Both the position numbers and the translations under genes were made by a program. From Blattabacterium cuenoti (GTDB lineage: Bacteria; Bacteroidota; Bacteroidia; Flavobacteriales; Blattabacteriaceae): a stretch of DNA of 64,000 nt. The DNA lies in NCBI RefSeq assembly GCF_014251555.1, contig NZ_CP059190.1, positions 44,701 to 108,700 of the forward strand, given 5' to 3'. Of this stretch, positions 8,854 through 18,822 are shown piece by piece. The notes below the pieces were generated by a model. It was not told the DNA's origin. It did not search any database and was given only the letters and a program-made list of their open reading frames with translations. Every line of letters begins with the position of its first letter. The stretch's first letter is position 1.

Positions 8854-11625
8854 ATGAGTGATAGATTTTCTTTTCTAAATACCATTCATTTTAAAGATTT
8901 AGAATTTCTATATAACAAGTATAAAAAAGATCCTAATTCAATAGAAAAAAGTTGGAGTGCTTTTTTTCATGGATTTGATTTTGGAGAAGAAAACTATAAA
9001 ACCGTTCGTCAATCAATCAATCAAGAAAATCAGAAAAAATTTTTCAATTTTAAGAATGATAACGGGATTGGGATTATCCACAAGGAATTTTTAGTATTGA
9101 ATTTGATTCATGCTTATAAAAAAAGAGGTCATTTTTTTACTCACACGAATCCTATACGAGAAAGAAGAAAATATTTTCCTTCTTTGGATTTAAAAAATTT
9201 CGGATTATCTGAAAAAGAACTTGACGTTTTTTTTGAAGCTGGAAAATTAATAGGTATTGGAAAGACTTCATTGAGAAATATAATCAATTATCTAAAAAAT
9301 ATTTATTGTGGTTCTATAGGAATAGAATACATGTATATTTCTGATTCCAAAAAAATTCAATGGATTGAAAAATGGTTTCAAAAAGAAAAACTGCAATTTT
9401 CTGCAGAAGAGAAAAAGTTTTTTTTGAGAAAATTAAATGAAGCAGTTGCATTTGAAAATTTTATTCACACCAAATTTGTAGGTCAAAAAAGGTTTTCTAT
9501 AGAAGGAAATGAATCAGCATTACCTGCATTAGAAGAGATCATTGAATATACATCAAGAAAATATTTAACAGAAGATTTTATAATTGGAATGTCACATAGG
9601 GGACGTTTAAATCTTCTTTCTAATTTTTTTCAAAAAAATTATTCTCAAATATTTAGTGAATTTCAAGGGAAAGAGTACAAAGAAAAAACCTTTTCTGGTG
9701 ATGTAAAATATCACCTAGGATTTTCTAAAGTTAGAAAAAATCGTCAAGGACGATGCATTAAAATGAATTTGGTTCCAAATCCTTCACATTTAGAATCTGT
9801 AGATGCCATTGTAGAAGGAATTGCACGTGCAAAAATAGATATTATTTATAATCAAAATAGTAATTCCGAAAAAATTATTCCTATTTTAATTCATGGAGAT
9901 GCAGCATTGTCAGGTCAGGGAATTGTATATGAAGTGATACAATTATCTAAATTAAAAGGATATAAAACTGGAGGAACAATTCATATTGTACTTAATAATC
10001 AAATAGGTTTTACCACAAATTATACTGAAGGACGTTCTAGTATTTATTGCACTGATGTAGCAAAAGTCGTACTTTCTCCAGTATTGCATGTTAATGCAGA
10101 TGATGTTGAATCTGTTATACGAGCAATTCATTTTGCTGTAGATTTTAGAATGGAATATCATGAAGATGTTTTTATAGATCTACTTGGATATAGAAAATAT
10201 GGACATAATGAGGGGGATGAACCTCGATTCACTCAACCTTCTTTATACAAAGCTATTTCAAAACATACAAATTCTTATAATCTGTATAAACAAAAATTAG
10301 AAAAAGAAGGAATCATTAATAATGATGATATAATCAATATGGAAAAAGAATATGAACAGATTCTGAATGGAGGATATAATGATGCAAGAAACATTAAATG
10401 GAATGTGTTGAATTCTTTTCTAGAAGAAGAATGGAAAAGTTTTCCTATAGTATCTAGTGATGAAGATATTTTTAAAAGAGTAGATACACAAATTCCAACG
10501 AAAAAAATTATAGATATATCCAATAAAATTTTTTCTCTTCCCAAAAAGAAAAAATTCTTTAAAAAAACGGAATCCATTTTTCAACAAAGATTAGAAATGA
10601 TTGGAAAAAAATTAGTGGATTGGAGTATGGCAGAATTACTGGCTTATGGAACACTTTTGGATGAAGGAGTTCATATTCGTTTATCAGGTGAAGATGTGGC
10701 AAGAGGAACATTCTCTCAGCGTCATTCTATTATAAAAACAGAAGAAGAAGAAGAAATTATTCTTCTAAATCAGATACGTATGGGACAAGGAAAAATGCAG
10801 GTATATAATTCTCCTCTTTCAGAATATGGGGTATTGGGTTTTGATTATGGATATGCTATGTATTCTCCTCATGTTTTAACTTTATGGGAAGCTCAATTTG
10901 GAGATTTTGGAAATGGAGGACAAATCATCATAGATCAATATATTTCCTCTGGAGAAAATAAATGGAAAATTAGCAATGGAATTGTATTATTACTTCCCCA
11001 TGGATATGAAGGACAAGGACCGGAACATTCCTCTGCACGTGTAGAACGTTATTTGCAACTTTGTGCCAATAACAATTTGTTTGTGGTGAATTGCACAACT
11101 CCAGCTAATTTCTATCATCTTTTAAGAAGACAAATGAAGTTAAAATATCGCAAACCTCTTATAGTTTTTACTCCTAAAAGTTTACTTAGAAATGCAAAAT
11201 GCCTGTCTACAATAGAAGATCTTTCTAAAGGAAAATTTCAAGAAATTTTGGATGATACTTCAGTGATAGATATTAATCAAATTACTAGATTAATTTTTTG
11301 TTCTGGAAAAATATATTATGAATTACTTAATAAAAAAGAAGCCCTGAAAGATGAAAAAACAGCATTGATTCGTATAGAACAAATCTATCCATTGAAAATG
11401 GAAAAAATTAAAGAATTACTTGCTAAATACAAAAATAAAAGAGAAGTTATTTGGGTACAGGAAGAACCAGAAAATATGGGATTGTGGAGTTTTATTTTAA
11501 GAAAATTAGAAAATATAATTTCATTTAATTTAATTGCTCCATCTGAGAGTTCTAGTCCATCTACAGGATCTTATCTAGATTTTTTGAAAATTCAAAATAA
11601 AATATTAAAAAAAGCTTTTTTTTGA
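8854..11625 (+). CDS. sucA: 2-oxoglutarate dehydrogenase E1 component
   Basis: Thiamine-diphosphate-dependent E1 of the 2-oxoglutarate dehydrogenase complex, which decarboxylates 2-oxoglutarate and passes the succinyl group to E2. The 923-residue protein has the short N-terminal region that docks E2 ([17 protein letters not shown]), then [11 protein letters not shown] (245 on), [10 protein letters not shown], and LNNQIGFTT for ThDP/Mg binding. The C-terminal transketolase-like half contains RGTFSQRHS and [17 protein letters not shown]. sucB follows 25 bases downstream, so the pair is probably cotranscribed. E3 is not in the window. Confidence 0.96.
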   Translation: MSDRFSFLNTIHFKDLEFLYNKYKKDPNSIEKSWSAFFHGFDFGEENYKTVRQSINQENQKKFFNFKNDNGIGIIHKEFLVLNLIHAYKKRGHFFTHTNPIRERRKYFPSLDLKNFGLSEKELDVFFEAGKLIGIGKTSLRNIINYLKNIYCGSIGIEYMYISDSKKIQWIEKWFQKEKLQFSAEEKKFFLRKLNEAVAFENFIHTKFVGQKRFSIEGNESALPALEEIIEYTSRKYLTEDFIIGMSHRGRLNLLSNFFQKNYSQIFSEFQGKEYKEKTFSGDVKYHLGFSKVRKNRQGRCIKMNLVPNPSHLESVDAIVEGIARAKIDIIYNQNSNSEKIIPILIHGDAALSGQGIVYEVIQLSKLKGYKTGGTIHIVLNNQIGFTTNYTEGRSSIYCTDVAKVVLSPVLHVNADDVESVIRAIHFAVDFRMEYHEDVFIDLLGYRKYGHNEGDEPRFTQPSLYKAISKHTNSYNLYKQKLEKEGIINNDDIINMEKEYEQILNGGYNDARNIKWNVLNSFLEEEWKSFPIVSSDEDIFKRVDTQIPTKKIIDISNKIFSLPKKKKFFKKTESIFQQRLEMIGKKLVDWSMAELLAYGTLLDEGVHIRLSGEDVARGTFSQRHSIIKTEEEEEIILLNQIRMGQGKMQVYNSPLSEYGVLGFDYGYAMYSPHVLTLWEAQFGDFGNGGQIIIDQYISSGENKWKISNGIVLLLPHGYEGQGPEHSSARVERYLQLCANNNLFVVNCTTPANFYHLLRRQMKLKYRKPLIVFTPKSLLRNAKCLSTIEDLSKGKFQEILDDTSVIDINQITRLIFCSGKIYYELLNKKEALKDEKTALIRIEQIYPLKMEKIKELLAKYKNKREVIWVQEEPENMGLWSFILRKLENIISFNLIAPSESSSPSTGSYLDFLKIQNKILKKAFF

Positions 11626-11650
11626 TTTTGTAATATTTAAAATTTTAATT

Positions 11651-12844
11651 ATGATAACAAAGGTCAAAGTCCCTTCGCCAGGAGAATCAATAACGGAAGT
11701 AGAGATTTCAACATGGTTTGTTAAAGATGGTGATTATGTTTCTAAAGGTCAAACAATAGCAGAAATAGATTCAGATAAGGCTACTTTAGAAATTTCTGCA
11801 GAAGAGAATGGGGTGATAAACTTAATGGTAAAAAAAGGAGAAAAAATACAAGTTGGAGATGTTTTATGCCTTATCGATACTTCTAAAGAATGCAAAAAAG
11901 AATTTCATCAAAATAAAAATGATGAAAAAGAGTTTCATTCCGTAAATGCGAAAATTCTTTCTCCAGCTTCAAAAAAAATTTTAAAAGAAAAGAATATTCC
12001 TATAGAATCTGTTCAAGGGACAGGTAAAGATGGAAGAATTACAAAAGCAGATTGTGTTTTTATTGAAAATCAAACTTTTTCATCGTCTGTAGAGAGATCT
12101 ATTACAATATATAGATCAAAAACAAGAACACTTCTTTCTTCTCTAAGAAGAAAGCTTGCTGAAAGATTAGTATCTATAAAAAATGAAACGGCTTCACTAA
12201 CTACATTCAATGAAGTTGATATGCAAGAAGTTTTTCTTATAAGAAAAAAATATAAAGAAATTTTTCAAGAAAGACATGGAGTACATTTAGGTTTCATGTC
12301 TTTTTTTACTCTTTCTTGTGTTAGAGCATTGAAAATGTATCCAGATGTTAATGCTATGATTAGTGGAGAAGAAAAAATAAATTTTGAATATTGTGACATT
12401 AGTATCGCTATATCTGGCCCTAAAGGGTTAATGGTTCCTGTCATACGAAATGCGGAACATTTATCATTTCGTGGAATAGAACAGGAAATCAATAAATTAT
12501 CAACACGCATTCAAAATGGAACAATATCCATAGATGAAATGACAGGAGGAACTTTTACCATTACTAATGGCGGAGTTTTTGGATCCATGTTATCTACTCC
12601 AATTATAAATCCACCACAAAGTGCCATATTGGGAATGCATAAAATTATGGAAAGACCTGTAGCGATTAATGGATCTGTTGAAATACGTCCTATTATGTAT
12701 TTAGCTTTATCTTACGATCATAGAATAATCGATGGACGGGAATCTGTTGGATTTTTAAAAGCTGTCAAAGAATCTATAGAAAATCCAATAAAATTTTTAA
12801 TGAGAGGAAGTGAAAAAAACATTCATAAAATATTAGAATTATAA
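11651..12844 (+). CDS. sucB: Dihydrolipoyl succinyltransferase, E2 of 2-oxoglutarate dehydrogenase
   Basis: E2 core enzyme of the 2-oxoglutarate dehydrogenase complex. The 397-residue protein has one N-terminal lipoyl domain with the lipoylated lysine in DSDKATLEI (Lys43) and a peripheral subunit-binding domain (about 103-140, ending [13 protein letters not shown]). The catalytic acyltransferase domain ends in the active-site motif [16 protein letters not shown] (about 355-370). Its position directly after sucA supports succinyl rather than acetyl specificity. Start ATG 11651. Confidence 0.95.
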   Translation: MITKVKVPSPGESITEVEISTWFVKDGDYVSKGQTIAEIDSDKATLEISAEENGVINLMVKKGEKIQVGDVLCLIDTSKECKKEFHQNKNDEKEFHSVNAKILSPASKKILKEKNIPIESVQGTGKDGRITKADCVFIENQTFSSSVERSITIYRSKTRTLLSSLRRKLAERLVSIKNETASLTTFNEVDMQEVFLIRKKYKEIFQERHGVHLGFMSFFTLSCVRALKMYPDVNAMISGEEKINFEYCDISIAISGPKGLMVPVIRNAEHLSFRGIEQEINKLSTRIQNGTISIDEMTGGTFTITNGGVFGSMLSTPIINPPQSAILGMHKIMERPVAINGSVEIRPIMYLALSYDHRIIDGRESVGFLKAVKESIENPIKFLMRGSEKNIHKILEL

Positions 12845-12860
12845 AAAAAAATCAAATGGT

Positions 12861-13969
12861 ATGAAAAATATTTTTCTTGTTTTTTTTTCTCTTGTTATTT
12901 TGTTTTTTTCAGAAGGAATCAATAATCCGGTTATCACAAAAAAAAAAGAAGATCAAACATATAACTCTACAGCTTCCATTCATATAATTTTTATGTTGCC
13001 TTTGTTTTTTAATTTCGTCAAAGAAGAAAAAATAAATCAAGAAAGTAAAAGATTGAGTGTTAATGCTTTATATTTTTATCTTGGAGCTAAAAGTGCTATT
13101 GATTTTCTTTTATTTAAAAAAAAAAAATAACTTTTCAAGTTTTTGATACAAAAAATGAAAAAAAGAGGATAACAAATTTTATCCATTCATATAATTTATC
13201 CAATACTCATGCTATTATAGGTCCTTTTTTTCGTTCTTCTTTAGAAGAAATTGCTAAAAATAACAAAAATACGCCTATTATTTCTCCACTGACTGCTTCT
13301 GATTCTTTAAATGTTTATCCAAATGTTATTCAAGCCGAAACGAAAGATGTTTATCTTGTAGAGCCTATTTTAGAAGAAATAAAATTTATTTATCAAAAAA
13401 ATAAAATAAAAACTTTGTATTTGCTAGGTGAGAATCCATCTAAAAAAATGATAAGTTTTATAAGAAAAAAGCTATTGCAATGGAATATTCATTTTCAAAT
13501 TTATTATTTTAGAAATAATTTTGTTCATATCAGTCAACATCTTCCTTTTTTTGCTATTTTCTTAGGAGGAAATTCTTTCCTAGGAAAAGAGTTTATTGAT
13601 TTTATTAATAAAAATGAAAAAATAATCCCTTTTGGAGTAGGTTATCATAATATTTATTATAAAAATATTTCCTTATTCAGAAAATATAAATTTCTATTCA
13701 CAACAAAATATCATTTAAATAAAAACGATGAAAATAAAAGGGAAATGTTTTCTTTTATGAAAAGTAAATTTGTAAATCACTTAAATAAATACCAATTATT
13801 GGGATTTGATTTAACTTATGACATATTAGAAAAACTTTTTGAAAACAAAAATTTATTTAAAACAATAGACCAAAAATCTTTTTCAGGATTAGTCAGAAAA
13901 TATAAATATCATAAAATATCTGATAAAGGAGGATATATAAATAAGGGTTTGTGGGTTATACGTTTTTAA
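12861..13969 (+). pseudogene. Periplasmic-binding-like (PBP1-type) protein, split by a frameshift at an A12 tract
   Basis: Two adjoining frames make one protein. Frame one (ATG 12861) has a signal peptide (MKNIFLVFFSLVILFFSEG) and then the start of a type 1 periplasmic-binding fold (IHIIFMLPLFFNF, LYFYLGAKSAIDFL). It hits a stop at 13128-13130, just after a run of 12 A (13116-13127). The -1 frame is open from 13118 to the stop at 13967-13969 and continues the same fold (ITFQVFDTKN, AIIGPFFRSSLEEIA, TPIISPLTAS, NKGLWVIRF at the end). One extra A, or two fewer, restores about 370 residues. Flavobacterial relatives carry N-terminal LysM repeats, absent here. The gene is either dead or rescued by slippage. 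Confidence 0.78.
13116..13127 (+). other. A12 homopolymer at the frameshift point (possible slippage site)
   Basis: Twelve consecutive A residues join the two reading frames of the PBP1-like gene. Long A tracts are known in AT-rich endosymbionts to cause RNA polymerase slippage that can restore the frame in part of the transcripts. Whether that happens here cannot be read from the DNA. Confidence 0.6.
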
Positions 13970-14514
13970 TTTCTAATGTAAGGATTTTGTCTGTTTCCAA
14001 TATTCATTTTTTTCATTTGCATTTTTATAATTTGAATTTGATCATGTAACAATCCAGAAATATCCGTTTTTTTTGCTTCCAAGAGTAAAAGATCAGCTCT
14101 CTTTTTATCTCCTTTTGATAAAGAGGCTATTGCAAGGTTTAATTTTGCAATGGCTATGTTTTGTTTAAATTTAAGTCCAAAATCTAAAGCCTTCTGCATA
14201 TAATTTTCTGATTGAAGTATATTCTTTTCTGAATACAAAATTCCATTTAAGAAATAATAATAAGCTATTTGATTTTTAGTAAGTTGTAATTCAGGGTTTT
14301 TGACATATTCTAAATACTTTTTTAATCCCTTCATATCTTTTTTACGTATTTTTAAAAAAGCCAATAATAAAAATTCATTTCTAAAAATAAAAAAAATAGG
14401 AATCAAACTTAATAAAATTAGAATACTTCCATAAAAATAATTCTCCTTAAAAAGGAGAAAAATAGATCCCAAAAAAATTAATAAAAATAATATTACTTTC
14501 GAATATTTACTCAT
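13966..14514 (-). CDS. TPR-like membrane-anchored protein, unknown function
   Basis: A 182-residue protein with two adjacent N-terminal membrane helices (about 7-22 and 29-46, mostly Ile, Leu and Phe). A helical region with tetratricopeptide-like repeats follows (AYYYFLNGILYSEKNILQSEN, then ALDFGLKFKQNIAIAKLNLA). It probably faces the cytoplasm as a scaffold; I recognise no enzyme motif. It is convergent with the split PBP1-like gene and overlaps its last 4 bases. It lies 11 bases downstream of the esterase gene on the same strand, so it is likely the last gene of lolD-esterase-TPR. Confidence 0.6.
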   Translation of the reverse strand: MSKYSKVILFLLIFLGSIFLLFKENYFYGSILILLSLIPIFFIFRNEFLLLAFLKIRKKDMKGLKKYLEYVKNPELQLTKNQIAYYYFLNGILYSEKNILQSENYMQKALDFGLKFKQNIAIAKLNLAIASLSKGDKKRADLLLLEAKKTDISGLLHDQIQIIKMQMKKMNIGNRQNPYIRN

Positions 14515-14525
14515 GATTTAATTTT

Positions 14526-15197
14526 TTATTCAGAATAAATATGTTTTTCTTTAATCCAATTCATAAGATCTTGGTAATTTAAACTATTTAAAGTATGTCC
14601 AGATTCATATTCTTTGTAATGTAAAGAAAGTATTTTCTTTTTCTTAAGAAATTTTAATCCTCTTTTTGTCCAATTCAAAGGAATTACTGTATCATATTTT
14701 CCATGAGATATAAAAAATTCTAAATCAGTATAAAGATTTGTATTCATTTTTTCCGGCAAAAGACTTTTTTCCAAATATCCACTTAAAGCAATTACTTTTT
14801 TTATCTTATTAGGTTTTTTTAAGGCTAAAACATAACTCAAAATAGCACCTTGACTAAAACCACATAACCAAACTTGATTTTCTTTTAATTGATACTCTTG
14901 AATAGCTTCATCTATAAAAAAAGATATTTTTTCAATAGTTTTTTGAGCTTGCAAAATATTAATAAATTTTTTTTCATTAGAAAAATCAATATCATACCAA
15001 GAATATTTATCTATTCCAATGGAATAAATTCCTTGAATACTAATTATGAAAAAATTTTCAGGAAGATCTTTTTTGAGAAAAAAAAGATCTCTTTCATTGC
15101 TTCCATATCCGTGAATCATCAAAAAAAGAGCAGTTTCTTTTTCATTGTTCGGTTTTTTTATAATATGTTTAATAGAAAGTTGATTTTTTAAAAGCAT
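14526..15197 (-). CDS. Alpha/beta-hydrolase, phospholipase/carboxylesterase family
   Basis: A 223-residue alpha/beta-hydrolase with a complete triad pattern: MIHGYGSNERDL (oxyanion region), the nucleophile elbow GFSQGA near residue 114, an acid in HGKYDTVIP near 170, and His in SGHTL near 203. This matches the small YpfH/lysophospholipase-carboxylesterase family. The substrate is unknown, and no signal peptide is visible, so it is probably cytoplasmic. It starts 8 bases after the stop of the LolD-like gene. Confidence 0.75.
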   Translation of the reverse strand: MLLKNQLSIKHIIKKPNNEKETALFLMIHGYGSNERDLFFLKKDLPENFFIISIQGIYSIGIDKYSWYDIDFSNEKKFINILQAQKTIEKISFFIDEAIQEYQLKENQVWLCGFSQGAILSYVLALKKPNKIKKVIALSGYLEKSLLPEKMNTNLYTDLEFFISHGKYDTVIPLNWTKRGLKFLKKKKILSLHYKEYESGHTLNSLNYQDLMNWIKEKHIYSE

Positions 15198-15205
15198 AAA
15201 ATATT

Positions 15206-15883
15206 TTATTTTTTATTCATTTGATATACTATTCCATTTTCTATTTTTAGTTTTTCATCAGCCATATCTGCTAATTGCATATTGTGAGTGACAATTAAAA
15301 AAGTTTGTTTTAGTTTCTTTCTAAAGAAAAAAAAATTATGTAATTTTTCCGCATTTTTTTTATCTAAATTTCCAGAAGGTTCATCTGCAAAAATGATTTT
15401 AGGATTGTTAATTAAAGCTCTTGCTACAGCTAGTCTTTGTTTTTGTCCTCCAGATAGTTCTTCTGGTTTTGAATCTTCATATTTAGAAAGATTTAATTGA
15501 TTTAATAAATTTTTAGCCTTTTTTTTCACATCGTTTTTATTTTTCCTGTTTATAAAACCCGGCAAACAAATGTTTTCTAATGCAGTAAATTCAGGAAGAA
15601 GTTGAGGTGTTTGAAAAATAAAACCTATTGTTTGATTTCTTAAAATAGAAAGTTCTTTGTCTGAAAGAGATAAGACTTCTTTTCCATTGATTTTTAGGAC
15701 AGTTTTTATTTTTTTCTTTGGAGTAGGTTTTTCCAAAGTTCCTAATATATGTAAAAGTGTACTTTTTCCTGCGCCAGATTCCCCCAGAATACACACCATC
15801 TTCCCTTCTTTCACAAAAAGATTCACTCCTTTGATCACTTCGTCTTTTCCAAAAGACTTGTAAATATTTTCAGCCTGAATCAT
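15206..15883 (-). CDS. ABC transporter ATP-binding protein, LolD-like
   Basis: About 225 residues from ATG 15883 (MIQAENIYKSFGKDEVI). It has Walker A GESGAGKST, Q-loop FIFQTPQLLP, signature LSGGQKQRLA, Walker B IIFADEPSGNLD and the switch histidine in VTHN. The LolD/MacB family fits best, and LolD would power lipoprotein release from the inner membrane; the permease partner is not in the window. The frame extends 29 codons upstream, but that extension is largely a 21-base tandem repeat (encoding SFKFTE twice), so I reject it. It is divergent from sucC. Confidence 0.8.
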   Translation of the reverse strand: MIQAENIYKSFGKDEVIKGVNLFVKEGKMVCILGESGAGKSTLLHILGTLEKPTPKKKIKTVLKINGKEVLSLSDKELSILRNQTIGFIFQTPQLLPEFTALENICLPGFINRKNKNDVKKKAKNLLNQLNLSKYEDSKPEELSGGQKQRLAVARALINNPKIIFADEPSGNLDKKNAEKLHNFFFFRKKLKQTFLIVTHNMQLADMADEKLKIENGIVYQMNKK

Positions 15884-15890
15884 CTTTCCG

Positions 15891-15932
15891 TTTTCCGTAA
15901 ATTTAAAACTCTTTTCCGTAAATTTAAAACTC
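15891..15932. repeat. Two perfect 21-base tandem copies upstream of the LolD-like gene
   Basis: ttttccgtaaatttaaaact plus c occurs twice in a row (15891-15911 and 15912-15932), preceded by a fragment tttccg. It lies 8 bases upstream of the LolD-like start in the divergent region with sucC. Read on the minus strand, each copy contains TAAATTTA, one base from the TAnnTTTG -7 consensus, so the duplication may have doubled a promoter-like element. Confidence 0.9.
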
Positions 15933-16019
15933 TTAATAAACCAAATCAACAAGTTAAAGGAACATTTCAAAAATAAACGAATTTTAGTTTAAATTTACTT
16001 GTAAATAAAATTATTTTCA

Positions 16020-17219
16020 ATGAATTTACATGAATACCAAGGTCGAGAAATATTGAATTCTTTTTCAATTCAAGTTCCATATGGAATACTTGCTTCTTCT
16101 TCAGAAGAAGCTGTGGAAGCAGCAAAAATTATTTTTAAAAGAACTGGAAGAAAATCTTTGGTGATTAAAGCTCAAATCCATGCAGGTGGACGTGGAAAAG
16201 CTGGTGGTATTCAAATAGCGAAAACTTTAGATGAAGTTTATGAAAAATCGAAAAATATATTAGGAAAATTTTTAGTCACTCCACAAACTTCTAAAAAAGG
16301 AAAATTAGTTAGAAAAATATTATTATCTGAAGATATTTATTCTTACGAGTTTAATCCTCCTAGAGAATATTATCTATCTATATTACTTAATCGTGACATA
16401 GAAAAAAATATGATAATCTATTCCAAAGAAGGAGGAGTCAATATAGAAGATCTTTCAAAAAAAAAACCAGATAAAATATATACAGAAGAAATAGATCCAA
16501 TATTTGGATTACAATTATTTCAAACTAGAAAAATAGCTTTTAATCTGGGGATGAATAATGATTCCTTAAAAAATTTTAGTTCTTTTTTGATTTCTCTTTA
16601 TGAAGCTTATAAAACTTGCGATGCTTTACTATTAGAAATCAACCCTTTAATAAAAACATTTGATAACAAAATTATTCCTGTAGATATAAAAATTGTATTA
16701 GATGATAATGCTTTGTTTCGTCATAAGAAATATGCCATGATGTATGATCAAGAAGATCTTGATCTCATTGAAAAAGAAGCGAATGAAGCTAAGTTAAATT
16801 TTTTGAAATTGGAAGGAAACGTAGGATGTATGGTCAACGGAGCTGGATTAGCTATGGCAACTATGGATATGATTAAATTTTGTGGTGGAGAACCTGCTAA
16901 CTTTTTAGATATAGGAGGTTCTGCGGATAAAGAACGTGTAGAAAAAGCTTTTTATCTTATATTGAAAGATCAATCTGTTAAAACAATATTAATCAATATA
17001 TTTGGTGGAATAGTCCGTTGTGATACAGTAGCAAAAGGAATAATTAATTCATATTCTAAAATTAATCATGATATTAAAATTCCGGTGGTTGTTCGTTTAC
17101 AAGGTACAAATGAGGAAATTGCAAAAAAAATCCTTCAAAAGAGTTTATTGCCCATTTATTCGACAGATACATTGAAAGATGCTGCTGATAAAATTCAAGA
17201 AATTTTGCAGATAAGATAG
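16020..17219 (+). CDS. sucC: Succinyl-CoA synthetase beta subunit (ADP-forming)
   Basis: Beta subunit of succinyl-CoA synthetase, the substrate-level phosphorylation step after 2-oxoglutarate dehydrogenase. The 399-residue protein starts MNLHEYQGREIL. It has the ATP-grasp region (VIKAQIHAGGRGKAGG, LLLEINPL) and the C-terminal ligase-CoA domain with the GNVGCMVNGAGLAMATMD and NIFGGIVRCD loops. sucD is not adjacent. The stop at 17217-17219 directly abuts the ATG of dnaX, so translation is probably coupled. Confidence 0.96.
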   Translation: MNLHEYQGREILNSFSIQVPYGILASSSEEAVEAAKIIFKRTGRKSLVIKAQIHAGGRGKAGGIQIAKTLDEVYEKSKNILGKFLVTPQTSKKGKLVRKILLSEDIYSYEFNPPREYYLSILLNRDIEKNMIIYSKEGGVNIEDLSKKKPDKIYTEEIDPIFGLQLFQTRKIAFNLGMNNDSLKNFSSFLISLYEAYKTCDALLLEINPLIKTFDNKIIPVDIKIVLDDNALFRHKKYAMMYDQEDLDLIEKEANEAKLNFLKLEGNVGCMVNGAGLAMATMDMIKFCGGEPANFLDIGGSADKERVEKAFYLILKDQSVKTILINIFGGIVRCDTVAKGIINSYSKINHDIKIPVVVRLQGTNEEIAKKILQKSLLPIYSTDTLKDAADKIQEILQIR

Positions 17220-18719
17220 ATGCTTATGAATAAAGTTTTTTCTAATAAAATTGTATTAACCGATAAATATAAACCATTAAAATGGAATGATTTAGTGGGA
17301 CAAGATAATATTTCTAGAACTTTAAAAAAGGCAATACAAGAAAATCGTTTATCTAAAGTTTTATTTTTTTTTGGACCAAAAGGAGTAGGAAAAAATGCAT
17401 GTGCACATATTTTAGCGAATGAATTGAATTCTTTTTCAGAATTCAAAGATTTTTCTTTAAATACATTTGAGATTAATGGTTTTTTTCACAATTCCTTGGA
17501 GGATATTTATAAAATTATTCATAAATCTCGCTCTTTCCCTAAAAAAGGGAAGTACAATATTCTTATTATTAAGGAAATACATAAATTTTCTAAAGATTTT
17601 TTTGATTTTTTCTTAAAATTTATAGAAGAAAAAAATACGCATATATTATTCATTTTTTTCGGAATAGAAGAAAAAATAGTTCCGGAATTTATTCTGTCAC
17701 GTTGTCAAATTTTTGAATTTAAAAGTCTTTCTGTAAAAGACATTTTTTTTCATTTAAAAATGATTGCGGAAAAAGAAAATATAGAAGTAGAAAATGAAGC
17801 TTTATTGATTATTTCTAAGCATGTAGAAGGATCTCTTAGCAAAGCGATTCATTTATTTGATAGATTCATATCCAATGGAATAAAAATATCCAAATGTTAT
17901 ATAATGAATAAATTGGGAATAATTGATGTCAAGTTTTATTTTGAAATAGTAGATTCTCTTTTAGATAAAAATGTTTATAAAACATTAACTCTGTTAAATC
18001 AAATTTTACAAAAAAAAATTGACTCTCATAATTTGGTAGTTGGATTAACCAAACATTTCAGAAATTTATTTTTTTCTAAAAATAATGAAACAATTTCCAT
18101 TTTGAAATTTAAAAAGGAAATCATACAATCTTATATCGAACAATCAAAAAAAATATCTTTCTTTTTTTTAATTCATGCTTTGAGCATTTTTCATCGTTTG
18201 GAAAAAGAATACAGATTAAACAATCAAAATTTCAGATTGTCAATAGAAATACATTTAATTCAATTAGCACATTTTTTTTTCATTCATAAAAAAAATCATG
18301 AAAACTTTCTAAAAAAGAGTAAAGAATTTTCCTCTTATAAAGAGAATGAAAAAATTAATTTCTTACAAAAAAATTGGATCAAATTTGTACAAAAATTTTC
18401 AGAAAAGATAAATCCTATTTATTTAGATTTTTTGAAAAATGAAATACAATTTAAAATTATAAAAAATAAAATATTTTTTATGATTCCTTGTAAATTGGAA
18501 AATAGAGATTTTTTATTCATTCAAACCAATTTTGAAAAATATTTCAAGAAAAAATTAAATAATCCACATTTGGAATTTAAAGTAATAAAAAAAGAATCAA
18601 AAGAATATCCAATAGAAAAGTACAATTTCTTGTCTCAAAAAAATAAATTAGTAAAAACATTAATAGAACGATTAAATTTAAGAATATCTTCTTCACAAGA
18701 AGAAAAAAATCTTTTATAA
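17220..18719 (+). CDS. dnaX: DNA polymerase III gamma/tau-like clamp-loader subunit with degenerate ATPase motifs
   Basis: The 499-residue protein begins like bacteroidete DnaX (KYKPLKWNDLVGQDNI) and keeps the arginine-finger SRC (160-162) in ILSRCQIFEFKSL. Walker A reads GPKGVGKN (52-59), so the Mg/phosphate-binding Thr/Ser is Asn59. Walker B reads ILIIKEIH, with Lys118 where Asp is expected (IIDEVH). The ELDAASNN segment of the family is FEINGFFHN, and zinc cysteines are absent, which may be normal in flavobacteria. Functional DnaX must bind and hydrolyse ATP, so this copy looks delta-prime-like. Start ATG 17220 abuts sucC; ATG 17226 is an alternative. Confidence 0.82.
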   Translation: MLMNKVFSNKIVLTDKYKPLKWNDLVGQDNISRTLKKAIQENRLSKVLFFFGPKGVGKNACAHILANELNSFSEFKDFSLNTFEINGFFHNSLEDIYKIIHKSRSFPKKGKYNILIIKEIHKFSKDFFDFFLKFIEEKNTHILFIFFGIEEKIVPEFILSRCQIFEFKSLSVKDIFFHLKMIAEKENIEVENEALLIISKHVEGSLSKAIHLFDRFISNGIKISKCYIMNKLGIIDVKFYFEIVDSLLDKNVYKTLTLLNQILQKKIDSHNLVVGLTKHFRNLFFSKNNETISILKFKKEIIQSYIEQSKKISFFFLIHALSIFHRLEKEYRLNNQNFRLSIEIHLIQLAHFFFIHKKNHENFLKKSKEFSSYKENEKINFLQKNWIKFVQKFSEKINPIYLDFLKNEIQFKIIKNKIFFMIPCKLENRDFLFIQTNFEKYFKKKLNNPHLEFKVIKKESKEYPIEKYNFLSQKNKLVKTLIERLNLRISSSQEEKNLL

Positions 18720-18822
18720 TTAATTAACAAACTTTATGTTAAAATTTTTAGAAAAAAATTTCTATTCATTTTCTAAGAAAATCGATAATATGAATACTAA
18801 ACACTTTTAATGATTTTAATTT

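Noticed and set aside
9952..10577. Minus-strand reading frames inside sucA and similar antisense frames in other genes
   Set aside because: They lie within well-supported genes on the other strand and show no domain features.
13415..13969. A separate 184-residue gene starting at TTG 13415
   Set aside because: The same frame is open back to the A12 tract and continues the fold begun at 12861, so it is the second half of one split gene.
15891..15932. CRISPR or replication iterons
   Set aside because: There are only two directly adjacent copies with no spacers and no cas or initiator genes nearby.
15884..15970. N-terminal extension of the LolD-like protein
   Set aside because: It is encoded mainly by a 21-base tandem duplication and precedes the normal MIQAENIYKSFG start of the family.
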